Source: Cryptosporidium bovis (lineage: Eukaryota > Apicomplexa > Conoidasida > Eucoccidiorida > Cryptosporidiidae). Taken from it: a stretch of DNA of 64,000 bases. The stretch lies in assembly GCA_009768925.2 (NCBI GenBank), contig VHIT02000054.1, positions 434,001 to 498,000 on the forward strand, written 5' to 3'. Every line of letters begins with the position of its first letter. Position 1 is the first letter of the stretch. A program made the position numbers and the translations under genes. Positions 18,312 to 28,028 of this stretch are shown here, piece after piece. The notes under the pieces were generated by a model that was not told the origin of the DNA, did no database searches, and worked only from the letters and a program-made list of their open reading frames with translations.

Positions 18312-21300
18312 CTAATGCATATTTTTAAGTTGCTCAGCTATAGCTTCCATTTCTTGAACGGTTTCTGGTACCTTTAATTTTTTATTAGAAATAAATTTTT
18401 TTAATTCAACTAAAACTTGTCTTTGCATTTCAATAGATAAATCCAAATATGATTCGATTACATCGCCTAGTGCGAATCCTCTTGGAGTTCCTGAGCAATT
18501 ATATTCAAAGTTATAAGAATTTAGAGAACCCTCATTCAGTTTCCACCTAAATGGAGCCGAATCCTTGTCACCCAAAATAGTTGATACCCCGGTGAAAAAT
18601 GGAGAATTGCTATTTTTTATGAACAAACGCTTTAGATTCTTTTCTTTTGTATTTACTACTTTTCCAGTTAGTTCCAGTTGGGAAATACCACTTTTAATTG
18701 TTTCTATTATTGCTTCTTCTATTGATATTAGTTGGGAAAATGTACTTGAATTTTTAATACCAAATATTGTATATATTCCTCCTTGAGATGTACCAAACAT
18801 TACTTGATCCTCACAAAAATTCCCGGTTATACAGTCCCCAAAAAGATCAGTGTTATCTTGTAATTTTTTGGTTTCTGGATAAATAGTCATAAAGTTACCT
18901 TTTTGAAGTGTAGTTATTGACTCTCCAACATGTAGGTGAGAAATACAGGACATAGTAGTGAGCGTTTCATCATTCATTGGATTTAAATTTCTCATTAAAA
19001 TTCTTAAATTTCTATTTTCATCGGATATCAAATACATATTATTTTCTAAAAATATTCCATCAATTACCCATGCAATAGATGTATCTCTGCAAACTTCGTG
19101 AAAATAACCAGTATTTCTGTCAAATTCCAACAACCCAACAGATTTCATCAAATCCCCCACCAAAAGCAACTCATCGTTCCAGATTTTAATGAAAACTATC
19201 ATTGTATGAGTGGAGTAGTGGCTTCTCTTCTTTAATATATAGGTATTTTCTTCGGGATCCGTACTAGCCGAATTGTTCGCATTGCTTAAACAAAAAGATG
19301 AGGGTTGCGCGTTATTTGTGAGGGTTGTGTTAATTAACTCAAGACAGATAATAGTGTTCTCCACGGAAACTAACAGTAATCTTCTTCTAAATTCGTTTAT
19401 TACAAAAGGAGGTGTAATTGTGTCATATTTTGCTGCTTCAGTTAACTCGACTGCTTTTTTGTCCATCATCTTAATTTCATATAAAACAACCCTACCCAAA
19501 GGTTCGGACTTGACTTTATCGGATTTTTTCTTTTTTTTTGGAGTTTCTGCATTCAAACCATTTATTTTGCTCGTTCCTATTGCCAAGAAAGACTTTGCAT
19601 GTTCTATATCACCTGTAGCTCTTAAACGTATGTATTCAATACATGTTGGGTAAGCATTTTCGCCTAAAAATTGAATATGCTTTATTTCAAAATCTGTACC
19701 AGATATTAAACACAATACAGTATTTATTATTTTTGGCCTCTCAAAAAATTTGTTTTCTGACTTTTCCAAAGAATCATATTGAGTGTTACCTTTAAATTTT
19801 GTAACATTTAAATTTGTATTTTGATAAGTCTCAATTATGCCAACAATAGCATGCATTTTCAGATCATTTATATAACAAATCTTCTCTGGAGTAAAATTCA
19901 ATGGAATATCTCTACAGTTATATCCCTGAAAGGTGTCAATTAAACCCAATTTCAACCAACTTCTTTTTTTTGTTCCTTTTGATAAACTATTTTCATCGTT
20001 TTCTTTAGGCGAATTTGCCGTTTTATTTATATCATCATCCTTCTCCTCGTTAATTACGTACAAGATGTATGTATCATTACTATTATTATTTCTAACTTTT
20101 TTCAGCAATTTTTCGTTTTTTATAGGCTTAGAAGGCAAATTTATTTGACATATACTTTGTATCCAAGAAGAATGAACATTGTAAAAAGACCAAATTCCCA
20201 AGCCTTGTTTTCCTTTTGCGGTATTGTATGACCAAAATAGAATTTTTGGTTGATCTGAACAAATAAAGAAATACCTATTCAAATTTTCATGAACATGTAT
20301 TTCCCTGATTTCTGAGATGTAAATATTTGAAACTTTCCATGTATTTTGGTGTATGCAAATATTTCTATCAAAATGAGCTGTTTTATTAGGGCTTTTGCAT
20401 ACATTTTTAAGTATTTCATCAAATTTAATATATCTTAGTTGTAAATATCCATTATTTGTTCCAATTAATAAACAAACGAATTTCTGAGTAGAAACTTTTC
20501 TATTTTTGTGTTCTATTTTCCTTTCTAAAAAGAATGCTTTTAAAGAGGTTACAATCACATTTTCATTAAAGTCGGTTTCAATGCATGAAATGAAATTTAA
20601 ATCAATTCTTTGTTCAGTCTCATCTGTTAAAGTGTTGTCAAGGTATAAACAAAATAATCTTTCCCCACACATCCATGTGCTTATAAACAGGAATGTATAG
20701 TTTTCTATTGATAAAACTTTTAGTATATTTATCTCATCTGTTGACCCATATGAATAGTTATCTAATAATTTTATCTTATTTGACTTCTCGCAATCTGTTA
20801 CAAATATATCATTTGAATCACTATTTATTAATTTAAACAAATGATCACTTCTAATACTATGAATGACTTTTATAACATCGTTCCTGTCAAATTTACAAAT
20901 TAATAGTAGTCCACTCGAAGTTACCAAAACTAATATATCTTTTAAGATACAATTGTCGCACTTCTCGATAAATTCTGACTCTATATTTTCATTTTTATTG
21001 TATTTTTTAAGATAGTCTGTCAACAACCATGATTTGTTATTTAACTCGTAGTGACCTATTGAGAATATTCCTCTATGAGTAACTTGAAACCAATATTTGT
21101 CTTCGAATTTGAATATATTAATAGTTTCCTCTATTTTCTCAAGTCCAGGTAACTCACTTTCTTCAAAATTCAATACAAATGTTTCATCAGAGTCAGTTAT
21201 ATTTGATCCTGTGCTCAATTCATTTATTTCATTTTCATCCTTCATAGCCAATTCCTTAAACGAAAAATTGCTATTTTTCTTCCAACCCAGCTTTAAGCAT

Positions 21301-22793
21301 TTCGTTTCATTCACATTGGTACCTACTACATAGTGTTCGTTTCCATTTATTGAAAATAATTTGGAATAGTTGTTTAAATTTGTATCATTTTCAAAATACA
21401 CTCTTTGTAAACTAACACCATTACAAATACTTTTAAGTGTACCATATTCACCAAATCCACATGCAGATATCAATGATACGGGATTCTCGCTGGTATCACC
21501 ACCATACTCTTTTTCTTTTGTGATTTTATTCACTGTTTGGTTATTTGTAAAGAACATATCTTTGATTGGTCCAATATTAGTTATTAAATCCAATGTATAT
21601 AGTTTATTATTCTTAGCTAATACTACCATTGAATCAGATAAAGTTGATGAAACAAAGAATAAATTTTTTTCCAGTTGAATTATTCTTGAAAATGGTGCGT
21701 ATTTTTTTATTATTTGAACACTCATTCCCGTGACCTTGTTAGGTTGTTTTTCATCGAATGAAATCAATATCATTAAAAGTCTTCCCATGCTATCCATGAC
21801 TAACCATTTTGTGCCATCCTCTAAGGTGATGACTCCAGTAATCGACATATGTATTTTTCCTATTCCTAGTCCATTAAACCTTCCAGAACAGTAGTATGCC
21901 TTAATTGATTTAACTACTTCATTATCTTTCAATTTATTAGGAATTACTTCCTCTAGAGACTTATATTCAACAACTCCATCTCCAAATAAAAAAAATCCCC
22001 TTACTACCTTATTCTCTCTTGTTCTATCATAAAAAGGAACAATTCTGGATGTTTTCTCTTCTAGTATTAAACCCAAATTTGAACTATTCGTCCATTTTTT
22101 TATGTCGATTGGAAGCTCTGTTATCCTCATTAACCTCGGATCCTGACTGTACCCAGAATCGTATATAACAGCCATTAATGTTCTCTCATTTGATGTTGTA
22201 ACCAAGCAAATATCTAACACAGAAGACTCGGATATTCTAAGAATCACTGGAGAAAGAAATTTTGTTTTGAACTCTCCATCCCTGGTATTCAATTCAGATC
22301 CAACTAGTTGCAAGCATCCTTCATATCCAAGGATAATTATTCTTTGCTTCTCTGCGTTAACCATCATCTTGACAAATTGTGATTTTCGCAAGTTTTCTCT
22401 ATATAGTGAAATACTATCCATTACGTGGAAATGTAATATTTTTTCATTTCCAGAGTCAAGAAGATGTGCCCTGAGTATTACCAACTCGAACTCCTTTGTA
22501 AACAATGCAATATCATCAAAACCCTGATGTCTCGGTCGCCATTTATCAAATTCTAAAACATTCTTATATGTTTCTATTCTTCCGACCATTCTTAAAACTG
22601 AACAATCCAAAATACCTTCATCGTTGTTTTTAGTAAAACTATCTAACCCACTGGTATCTATTTCATAAACTTCCAAACACTTTGTTTTAATTACCAATAG
22701 TCTATTTATGCCATCCCCAAACAAATCTACCTTCAAAGTACCTATAATTGAGTTTGATTCGAAGGCTGTTACTACATAGTTATATTGAGACAT
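18312..22793 (-). CDS. DDB1: DDB1-like triple beta-propeller protein (CUL4 adaptor)
   Basis: A 1493-residue intron-free protein. The N-terminus MSQYNYVVTAFES matches the DDB1 start (xYNYVVTAxxP), which separates it from CPSF160 and SF3B3 of the same superfamily. The C-terminus contains GDVIESYLDLS followed by a helical tail ending AEQLKNMH, like DDB1's D-G-D-L-I-E-S-F-L-D-I and terminal helix. The middle is very divergent and ~350 residues longer than human DDB1, with Asn/Lys-rich insertions and a KKKKKSDKVK stretch. DDB1 links substrate receptors to CUL4 ubiquitin ligases; CUL4 was not sought here. It is minus strand, converging on Sed5. Confidence 0.83.
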   Translation of the reverse strand: MSQYNYVVTAFESNSIIGTLKVDLFGDGINRLLVIKTKCLEVYEIDTSGLDSFTKNNDEGILDCSVLRMVGRIETYKNVLEFDKWRPRHQGFDDIALFTKEFELVILRAHLLDSGNEKILHFHVMDSISLYRENLRKSQFVKMMVNAEKQRIIILGYEGCLQLVGSELNTRDGEFKTKFLSPVILRISESSVLDICLVTTSNERTLMAVIYDSGYSQDPRLMRITELPIDIKKWTNSSNLGLILEEKTSRIVPFYDRTRENKVVRGFFLFGDGVVEYKSLEEVIPNKLKDNEVVKSIKAYYCSGRFNGLGIGKIHMSITGVITLEDGTKWLVMDSMGRLLMILISFDEKQPNKVTGMSVQIIKKYAPFSRIIQLEKNLFFVSSTLSDSMVVLAKNNKLYTLDLITNIGPIKDMFFTNNQTVNKITKEKEYGGDTSENPVSLISACGFGEYGTLKSICNGVSLQRVYFENDTNLNNYSKLFSINGNEHYVVGTNVNETKCLKLGWKKNSNFSFKELAMKDENEINELSTGSNITDSDETFVLNFEESELPGLEKIEETINIFKFEDKYWFQVTHRGIFSIGHYELNNKSWLLTDYLKKYNKNENIESEFIEKCDNCILKDILVLVTSSGLLLICKFDRNDVIKVIHSIRSDHLFKLINSDSNDIFVTDCEKSNKIKLLDNYSYGSTDEINILKVLSIENYTFLFISTWMCGERLFCLYLDNTLTDETEQRIDLNFISCIETDFNENVIVTSLKAFFLERKIEHKNRKVSTQKFVCLLIGTNNGYLQLRYIKFDEILKNVCKSPNKTAHFDRNICIHQNTWKVSNIYISEIREIHVHENLNRYFFICSDQPKILFWSYNTAKGKQGLGIWSFYNVHSSWIQSICQINLPSKPIKNEKLLKKVRNNNSNDTYILYVINEEKDDDINKTANSPKENDENSLSKGTKKRSWLKLGLIDTFQGYNCRDIPLNFTPEKICYINDLKMHAIVGIIETYQNTNLNVTKFKGNTQYDSLEKSENKFFERPKIINTVLCLISGTDFEIKHIQFLGENAYPTCIEYIRLRATGDIEHAKSFLAIGTSKINGLNAETPKKKKKSDKVKSEPLGRVVLYEIKMMDKKAVELTEAAKYDTITPPFVINEFRRRLLLVSVENTIICLELINTTLTNNAQPSSFCLSNANNSASTDPEENTYILKKRSHYSTHTMIVFIKIWNDELLLVGDLMKSVGLLEFDRNTGYFHEVCRDTSIAWVIDGIFLENNMYLISDENRNLRILMRNLNPMNDETLTTMSCISHLHVGESITTLQKGNFMTIYPETKKLQDNTDLFGDCITGNFCEDQVMFGTSQGGIYTIFGIKNSSTFSQLISIEEAIIETIKSGISQLELTGKVVNTKEKNLKRLFIKNSNSPFFTGVSTILGDKDSAPFRWKLNEGSLNSYNFEYNCSGTPRGFALGDVIESYLDLSIEMQRQVLVELKKFISNKKLKVPETVQEMEAIAEQLKNMH

Positions 22794-23297
22794 CGTAGTA
22801 AATCATTTCCTTTCTAAGTTTATTTCAAATTAAGCATTAAACCACTCTCTTCTTTTTTTTCATCAACACAGTTTTTCTCACAAATATATTCTCAGAATAC
22901 GAGGTTAAAATTCAAAACGGCTTACCGCCATCCAGTTGCACCTTTCTAATGAAATATAAGTATTTACACGGGATACCTAGACCAGATAATAAGGATAACG
23001 AATTAAACAGTTAATTAGTTTTACAAACATTTGGATTTTCAAAGAAACAAGGATATATTTTTCAGGAAAGAAAATTTAGTTGAATATTTATTACTTTGAA
23101 ATACCAACTTTAGTTTCTTTGAATTTCTCTATAAATCCATCTTTATATACCTATATATGTTGTTCTATATCACACACATGGAAATTTAAGACATATAATA
23201 CAAGTAAGTCCAAATAAAAGAAACAAGTCGTTTTCAAATAATACATCATTATAACTAATTCATATAGTATTATATTAACTCGATCATTCTCAATTCA
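22794..23297. other. DDB1 promoter / kinase downstream spacer
   Basis: A 504 bp A+T-rich interval between the DDB1 start and the kinase stop, both minus strand. Nothing recognised. Confidence 0.3.
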
Positions 23298-26200
23298 CTA
23301 TTTAATACCACCTATTTTATATTGATTTATATATCCTAATTGCTTGAGAATTTTCTTCTCATTGTTAACCAAATAATCAAAAACTTCCCTTGATGAAGCT
23401 CTTACTTCAGGATTAGGTCTTAAACACATTAATATCAGATTATATAGTGATTCCGGAAGTGGTGGTATCTTTAATTCGTGCTCTATTCTATTTGAATGTA
23501 TTATATTATAAAGAGTAGAATGCTTACAATTATCGTCAGTGTTGTCGAGGATATGCTGCAAAGGAGTTTTCTTGGTTAATATCTCCAAAAATATACATCC
23601 CATGCTCCACACGTCAACTTTTTCATTTGCATTTGAATTAGGTCTTGCTGGATCACTGCATCCAACGATCTCTGGAGGAGCATACTGCCAAGTAACCGCC
23701 GTACAACAAGTAATCACATTATAATGAAGTTCTTCCGCATCTCCAAAGTCACATATACGTATGTTGAAATTCTCGTCCACTAAAATGTTATTTGATTTTA
23801 AATCTTTGTGAACTATTTTTGGTGATAATGAATGTAGAAATCTAATAGAGTCGGCTAGTTGATACATTATTTTAAATTTATGTTCAACACTTCCACGGAA
23901 GGTCCTGCTACGAGTATTATTTCCATGTATTAGTTTAAACAAATCGCCGGTTTTAATATATTCTGTGACCAGCCAAATCTCGTATTCATTGATTCTAATT
24001 CCACCAATAAGACTCAATATATTGGGATGACGACTACATCTATATAATAATTTCCACTCAATATAACATCTATATCTGGACATAAGGGGGTCAGAATCAT
24101 GTATTTTTCTCTGTGGGCATTTGACTGCAACAATTTCACCGTTATAGTTTGCTTTATATACCGTACAAAATGTACCTCTGTTTATACTATCCCACTCCAA
24201 TCCCTTTCCTAATTTATGGTCTTTTGAATGATTTGTACTCTCCTCGTTCTCATTTTTTTTGCTTCCCGATAAACTGTTGTTAGCATTATTAATTTCAGCT
24301 GATGCCTTCGGTCTCATTAAAAATTCTATCTGATTGGGTGACATTTCCTTTGGTAGTGGTGGAAATTGATTCGGATCTGACAAAAGCTGATACATTCTGT
24401 TAACATACATCTTTTTCAAGTTGTTATTTTTATGTACGTTCTCCTCATGCACATAACTGTTTTCTTTATATCCTGGAGCAACATTATTGTTTATTACCCC
24501 ATTAAATCTTACATTACCTACATTTGGCCTCAATGATGACTTAACTACTCCATATCTACTATTAATACCAATCTTTTGAGGCATACTATCATTGATCACT
24601 TGGATGTTACCACAACTTGAAGTGCCTTTGTTATTACCCAAATCAGATCCTCCTTTGCCACCCTTCTGGTAATCTCTATTTACTGTAGTACCAGCAGGAA
24701 AGTTGAAATGAAGTATCGGAAATTGACTTAATGATGAGGAAGTTCCGCCGGCCATAATAACAGAAGATCCTCCACAACTGCCTGCACTAAAGGAACCAGA
24801 TCCTTGTGGTAGAAGGGGCAGAGCAACCGGCGTATAGACAGTTTCTCTATATTCATTGCTTGGTAAAACATTTGCATTCCTTGATGAATTCGAACCCGGA
24901 TTTATTCCACCATTTTCCATATTACTGTTTTTTGTATCCAGAGATCCCCTAAATTTGCAGGATTCATTGCTTGAAAGTTGCGGTGCTACTGTCCTAACCT
25001 TCAAATTACTTGAAATATCTCTGTATCTGACCAACGGCGTAACAAGATAATCCAAAGTACTTCTATAATTAACAACGGGACTTGCTTGTGGGATGAATCC
25101 CCTACAAGATTTTTTATCAGTGTCTATATTTTCTTCTTTCCCCTCCTTACATAAAGACTCTTCATTACGAGCCTGTATAATATTCTTCGAAGAAATCTTT
25201 TTCAATGGTTTCTCTTTTGTATTACTATTACTGACGACACTAGAATTATCACTAGATGTAGTCGTCAGAGATAAGACATTTGCATTTTCTCCAACTTCAC
25301 TCTTTACTAACAATTGTCTTGAGTGATTTTGCCCAACCTCGTCTTTTCTCACCTCAGCCTCATTTGTCCCAAGTTGATCAGCAATTTCGAAATCCAAAGA
25401 TTCTAAGACACCAACTTTAGTACTACCCTTATTTATACAATTTTCATTGCCACCATTATCAGTATTAGTAACATTGCCACTACTATTTCTACCCTTATTG
25501 GATTTTCCAATAACTTTGCTACTAGTATTGTCTGAAGTCAGTGCTGAATTGGAGTCCGCATTGTTTCTGCCTTTAAAGTTCTCAGAATGATCGGAATTAA
25601 TGCCGTTACTCGAATTTAATCTTGTATTCTGATTTGCCTCTGTAAATTCATTTACAAGATTACTATTCACATAATAATTCCCTTTGTACAATAATTTGTG
25701 ATTCGGTACATGTGACAAATTTCTATATGTAACTAAGGGAGTTCCAAATCCTAAATAATGAAGATTTGGCATGTCGTTGATACTAGCGGAATGCGAAGAA
25801 TATTCATTAATTGCTCCATTTGAGCGAACAAGAGATTCTCTTCCAGGCTTTACGAAAAACCCAGAATAATTTTCTTGAGAATAAAGAGTACTCTGTCTCA
25901 CATGCCCTCCAATTAAAGAACAATTGTCAACATTATCAACTAATTCAACTTGATTTTGAGTATAAGTCGGTTTATAAATCGTAGGTTTAACATTTGGAAT
26001 TACTCTTTGTTTAATTAGAGGGGTATTACAAAAAACTCGATTGTTGTAACCAGCAACTGGAACCATAAATTGTGCGAACTGAACAGATGGAACCAAAACC
26101 TGGTTATTTAAACTAGGATATATCATATTGTTATCTTTTGTATTGTTCTGAAGAGACTCAGTTAATTCATCACAAGTATTTTCAGCATATTTAACAACCT

Positions 26201-26813
26201 TATTTTTTACTAGATGCTTAGCATGAACAGGTTTTCCATTTATATGAGCCACAACTGGTATATATGACATACTATTAACTCTATTCCTCTCAACTTTTGA
26301 GTTGTTAGAACTTGGAACGTTTTCGGAAACAACTCCATTAACATTTAATTTTCTATCTTTATTCATCGATATCAATCTACTACCTTTACCAGTGTTACTT
26401 GTTTCAGAGACTTCACCTTTATTTCTAAAATTATAGTTGAGCTCCTCCACATCAGTGTCCACTGCAACAGTCTCATTTCTAGTATTATCATTAATGGAGT
26501 TTGGAATTCCACTAAACATTTGTCTCATTTTGTTTTTACTGGAACTAACACCTCCATTAGAGGGCATAAAATCCCCCATATTGGAAACAGAGTTCCCATA
26601 TCCAAATAAAGACATTACATTATTGGCAAATGATCTGAAGGTCGAATCATTACTTGCCAAATTGTTATTTACTCCAATCTTATCCTTAACAGAGATTGTT
26701 TTTTCACCTTTAAATTTTCCGTTTATATTAGTAATGCACACTTTAGAATTTTCATTTATTACCAAGTCTTCATTACTTGAGATCTTCGTGGTCCTTTCCA
26801 GTGTGCTGCTCAT
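23298..26813 (-). CDS. TKL-like protein kinase with ~860-residue low-complexity N-terminus
   Basis: The first in-frame ATG is at 26813 (1171 residues); the open frame upstream begins with TTG. Residues 1-~860 are Asn/Ser/Gly-rich and probably disordered. The kinase domain occupies about 870-1155: a glycine-loop-like NRGTFCTVYKA, VAVKCP lysine, catalytic loop VHKDLKSNNILV, DFGDAEE and YAPPEIV, then DVWSMGCIFLEIL. The KSNN catalytic loop and lobe spacing suggest the tyrosine-kinase-like group. HRD is changed to HKD and APE to PPE. Substrate unknown. The long disordered half may carry docking or phosphorylation sites. I would not name an orthologue. Confidence 0.82.
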   Translation of the reverse strand: MSSTLERTTKISSNEDLVINENSKVCITNINGKFKGEKTISVKDKIGVNNNLASNDSTFRSFANNVMSLFGYGNSVSNMGDFMPSNGGVSSSKNKMRQMFSGIPNSINDNTRNETVAVDTDVEELNYNFRNKGEVSETSNTGKGSRLISMNKDRKLNVNGVVSENVPSSNNSKVERNRVNSMSYIPVVAHINGKPVHAKHLVKNKVVKYAENTCDELTESLQNNTKDNNMIYPSLNNQVLVPSVQFAQFMVPVAGYNNRVFCNTPLIKQRVIPNVKPTIYKPTYTQNQVELVDNVDNCSLIGGHVRQSTLYSQENYSGFFVKPGRESLVRSNGAINEYSSHSASINDMPNLHYLGFGTPLVTYRNLSHVPNHKLLYKGNYYVNSNLVNEFTEANQNTRLNSSNGINSDHSENFKGRNNADSNSALTSDNTSSKVIGKSNKGRNSSGNVTNTDNGGNENCINKGSTKVGVLESLDFEIADQLGTNEAEVRKDEVGQNHSRQLLVKSEVGENANVLSLTTTSSDNSSVVSNSNTKEKPLKKISSKNIIQARNEESLCKEGKEENIDTDKKSCRGFIPQASPVVNYRSTLDYLVTPLVRYRDISSNLKVRTVAPQLSSNESCKFRGSLDTKNSNMENGGINPGSNSSRNANVLPSNEYRETVYTPVALPLLPQGSGSFSAGSCGGSSVIMAGGTSSSLSQFPILHFNFPAGTTVNRDYQKGGKGGSDLGNNKGTSSCGNIQVINDSMPQKIGINSRYGVVKSSLRPNVGNVRFNGVINNNVAPGYKENSYVHEENVHKNNNLKKMYVNRMYQLLSDPNQFPPLPKEMSPNQIEFLMRPKASAEINNANNSLSGSKKNENEESTNHSKDHKLGKGLEWDSINRGTFCTVYKANYNGEIVAVKCPQRKIHDSDPLMSRYRCYIEWKLLYRCSRHPNILSLIGGIRINEYEIWLVTEYIKTGDLFKLIHGNNTRSRTFRGSVEHKFKIMYQLADSIRFLHSLSPKIVHKDLKSNNILVDENFNIRICDFGDAEELHYNVITCCTAVTWQYAPPEIVGCSDPARPNSNANEKVDVWSMGCIFLEILTKKTPLQHILDNTDDNCKHSTLYNIIHSNRIEHELKIPPLPESLYNLILMCLRPNPEVRASSREVFDYLVNNEKKILKQLGYINQYKIGGIK

Positions 26814-27206
26814 TTCCCTTTCCCAAATAGTTATAACCGATATATAAACACTCAATTTATCTTTCCTCTGTACCTACATCTAAGTATTTTCTCTTCTTTC
26901 ATCAATATCCCTTATTTACTAACCAAAAACTTTCTTTTACTTTCTGCTCCCAATTCTAGACCTTAAACCGGCAAGATTCGTCCTTTAACATGGAGAGAGA
27001 CAGCTGACGTTGTGTGGGTTTGTGGCATTAATTACATTGTCGAGAAGTGGACAATAAATCTTTCGTGAATCACCTAAAAAAAGAACTCAAAAATACAACT
27101 AACAATGAAACTCAGTGTTGAAATGACTCTTAATATTTAATTTAATTCTCACTAATCTTTATACCTCTCACAAATCATTTATTTTTATAATTTAAACAAA
27201 ACCATT

Positions 27207-27218
27207 GTTGGCGCCAAC
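27207..27218. promoter_or_regulatory. GTTGGCGCCAAC palindrome (E2F-like)
   Basis: A perfect 12-bp palindrome centred on GGCGCC, 395 bp upstream of the kinase ATG and 810 bp upstream of the ER lectin. It is the strongest of the GGCGCC elements and a good candidate site for an E2F/DP-like regulator (inference from published Cryptosporidium promoter motifs and recurrence here). Confidence 0.5.
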
Positions 27219-27927
27219 CTTTTATCTGTGTCATGAGAAATACTAGGGCTTTAAATAGTTTATTTGAACGATTATTAATTTGTGTTTTCTTGTTGATGAT
27301 ATACGCATTTTTTAGATATTTGGTTACACACTTTGCCATAAACATAAGGTTTTATGCTCTGAAGGGTTCTCAGTTTTGTATTAAGGTAAAATGAGTCTAC
27401 TTTGTTGTTAGTGTTGTTATTTGTCGCTGAGTATACCATAAAGAGATGTCCTTATAACTTCTATAGGTTCCAATACTTAATTATTTGTACAAGTAGTTCT
27501 CTATCCTGCACTCAATACATGATACCTTGTGTTAGCAGCATATTTAAAAAATGAATGTCGAAATTTTGCCTGTAATAACCTGTATACTTAGATATCTGCA
27601 AGAATCTTAAAAGAAATATCTTTGGAACTTTATATTGCTTGACAATTATAAATTTAAAATACTTGCTGTAGGTAAGAAAAGCTAATTCAAGAAAAATACT
27701 GTGTTTAACTTTCGAGTTATAACTATGAATAGCAAACAAAATGAACAATAGAAAAATTTTATTCAAGGTTAATAATTGTTCCTTTTAAGTGCCCTAATAT
27801 ATTATATCAAACATAAAAGAACACACTAATCTAATATTGATTGTTGCAAGCGGTAACTGAAATTGAGATTTGGCTCCTAAAATGTTTATTAATGTGCTTT
27901 GAAGCTTGTAAAGCAAAAAATCAGCCA

Positions 27928-27962
27928 ATATATATATATATATATATTTATTTATTTATTTG
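27928..27962. repeat. TA and TTTA simple repeats
   Basis: A run of TA units followed directly by TTTA units, about 65-100 bp before the ER lectin ATG. Confidence 0.75.
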
Positions 27963-28028
27963 TATATACGTAAGTTTAAATATATAATGAGGTTAGGGGT
28001 TTAGTGTGTTGTATTTAAGTTATATAAG

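Larger units (their letters stand above)
26814..28028. promoter_or_regulatory. Long divergent intergenic region kinase / ER lectin
   Basis: 1.2 kb without a convincing gene. It contains a perfect 12-bp palindrome at 27207-27218 and a TA/TTTA simple repeat at about 27928-27962. The minus-strand frame at 27512-27766 has no usable ATG start and resembles nothing. Confidence 0.4.

Noticed and set aside
27512-27766. 84-codon minus-strand frame rich in Ile/Leu/Phe
   Set aside because: The start codon is TTG with no good internal ATG; typical chance frame of A+T-rich DNA.
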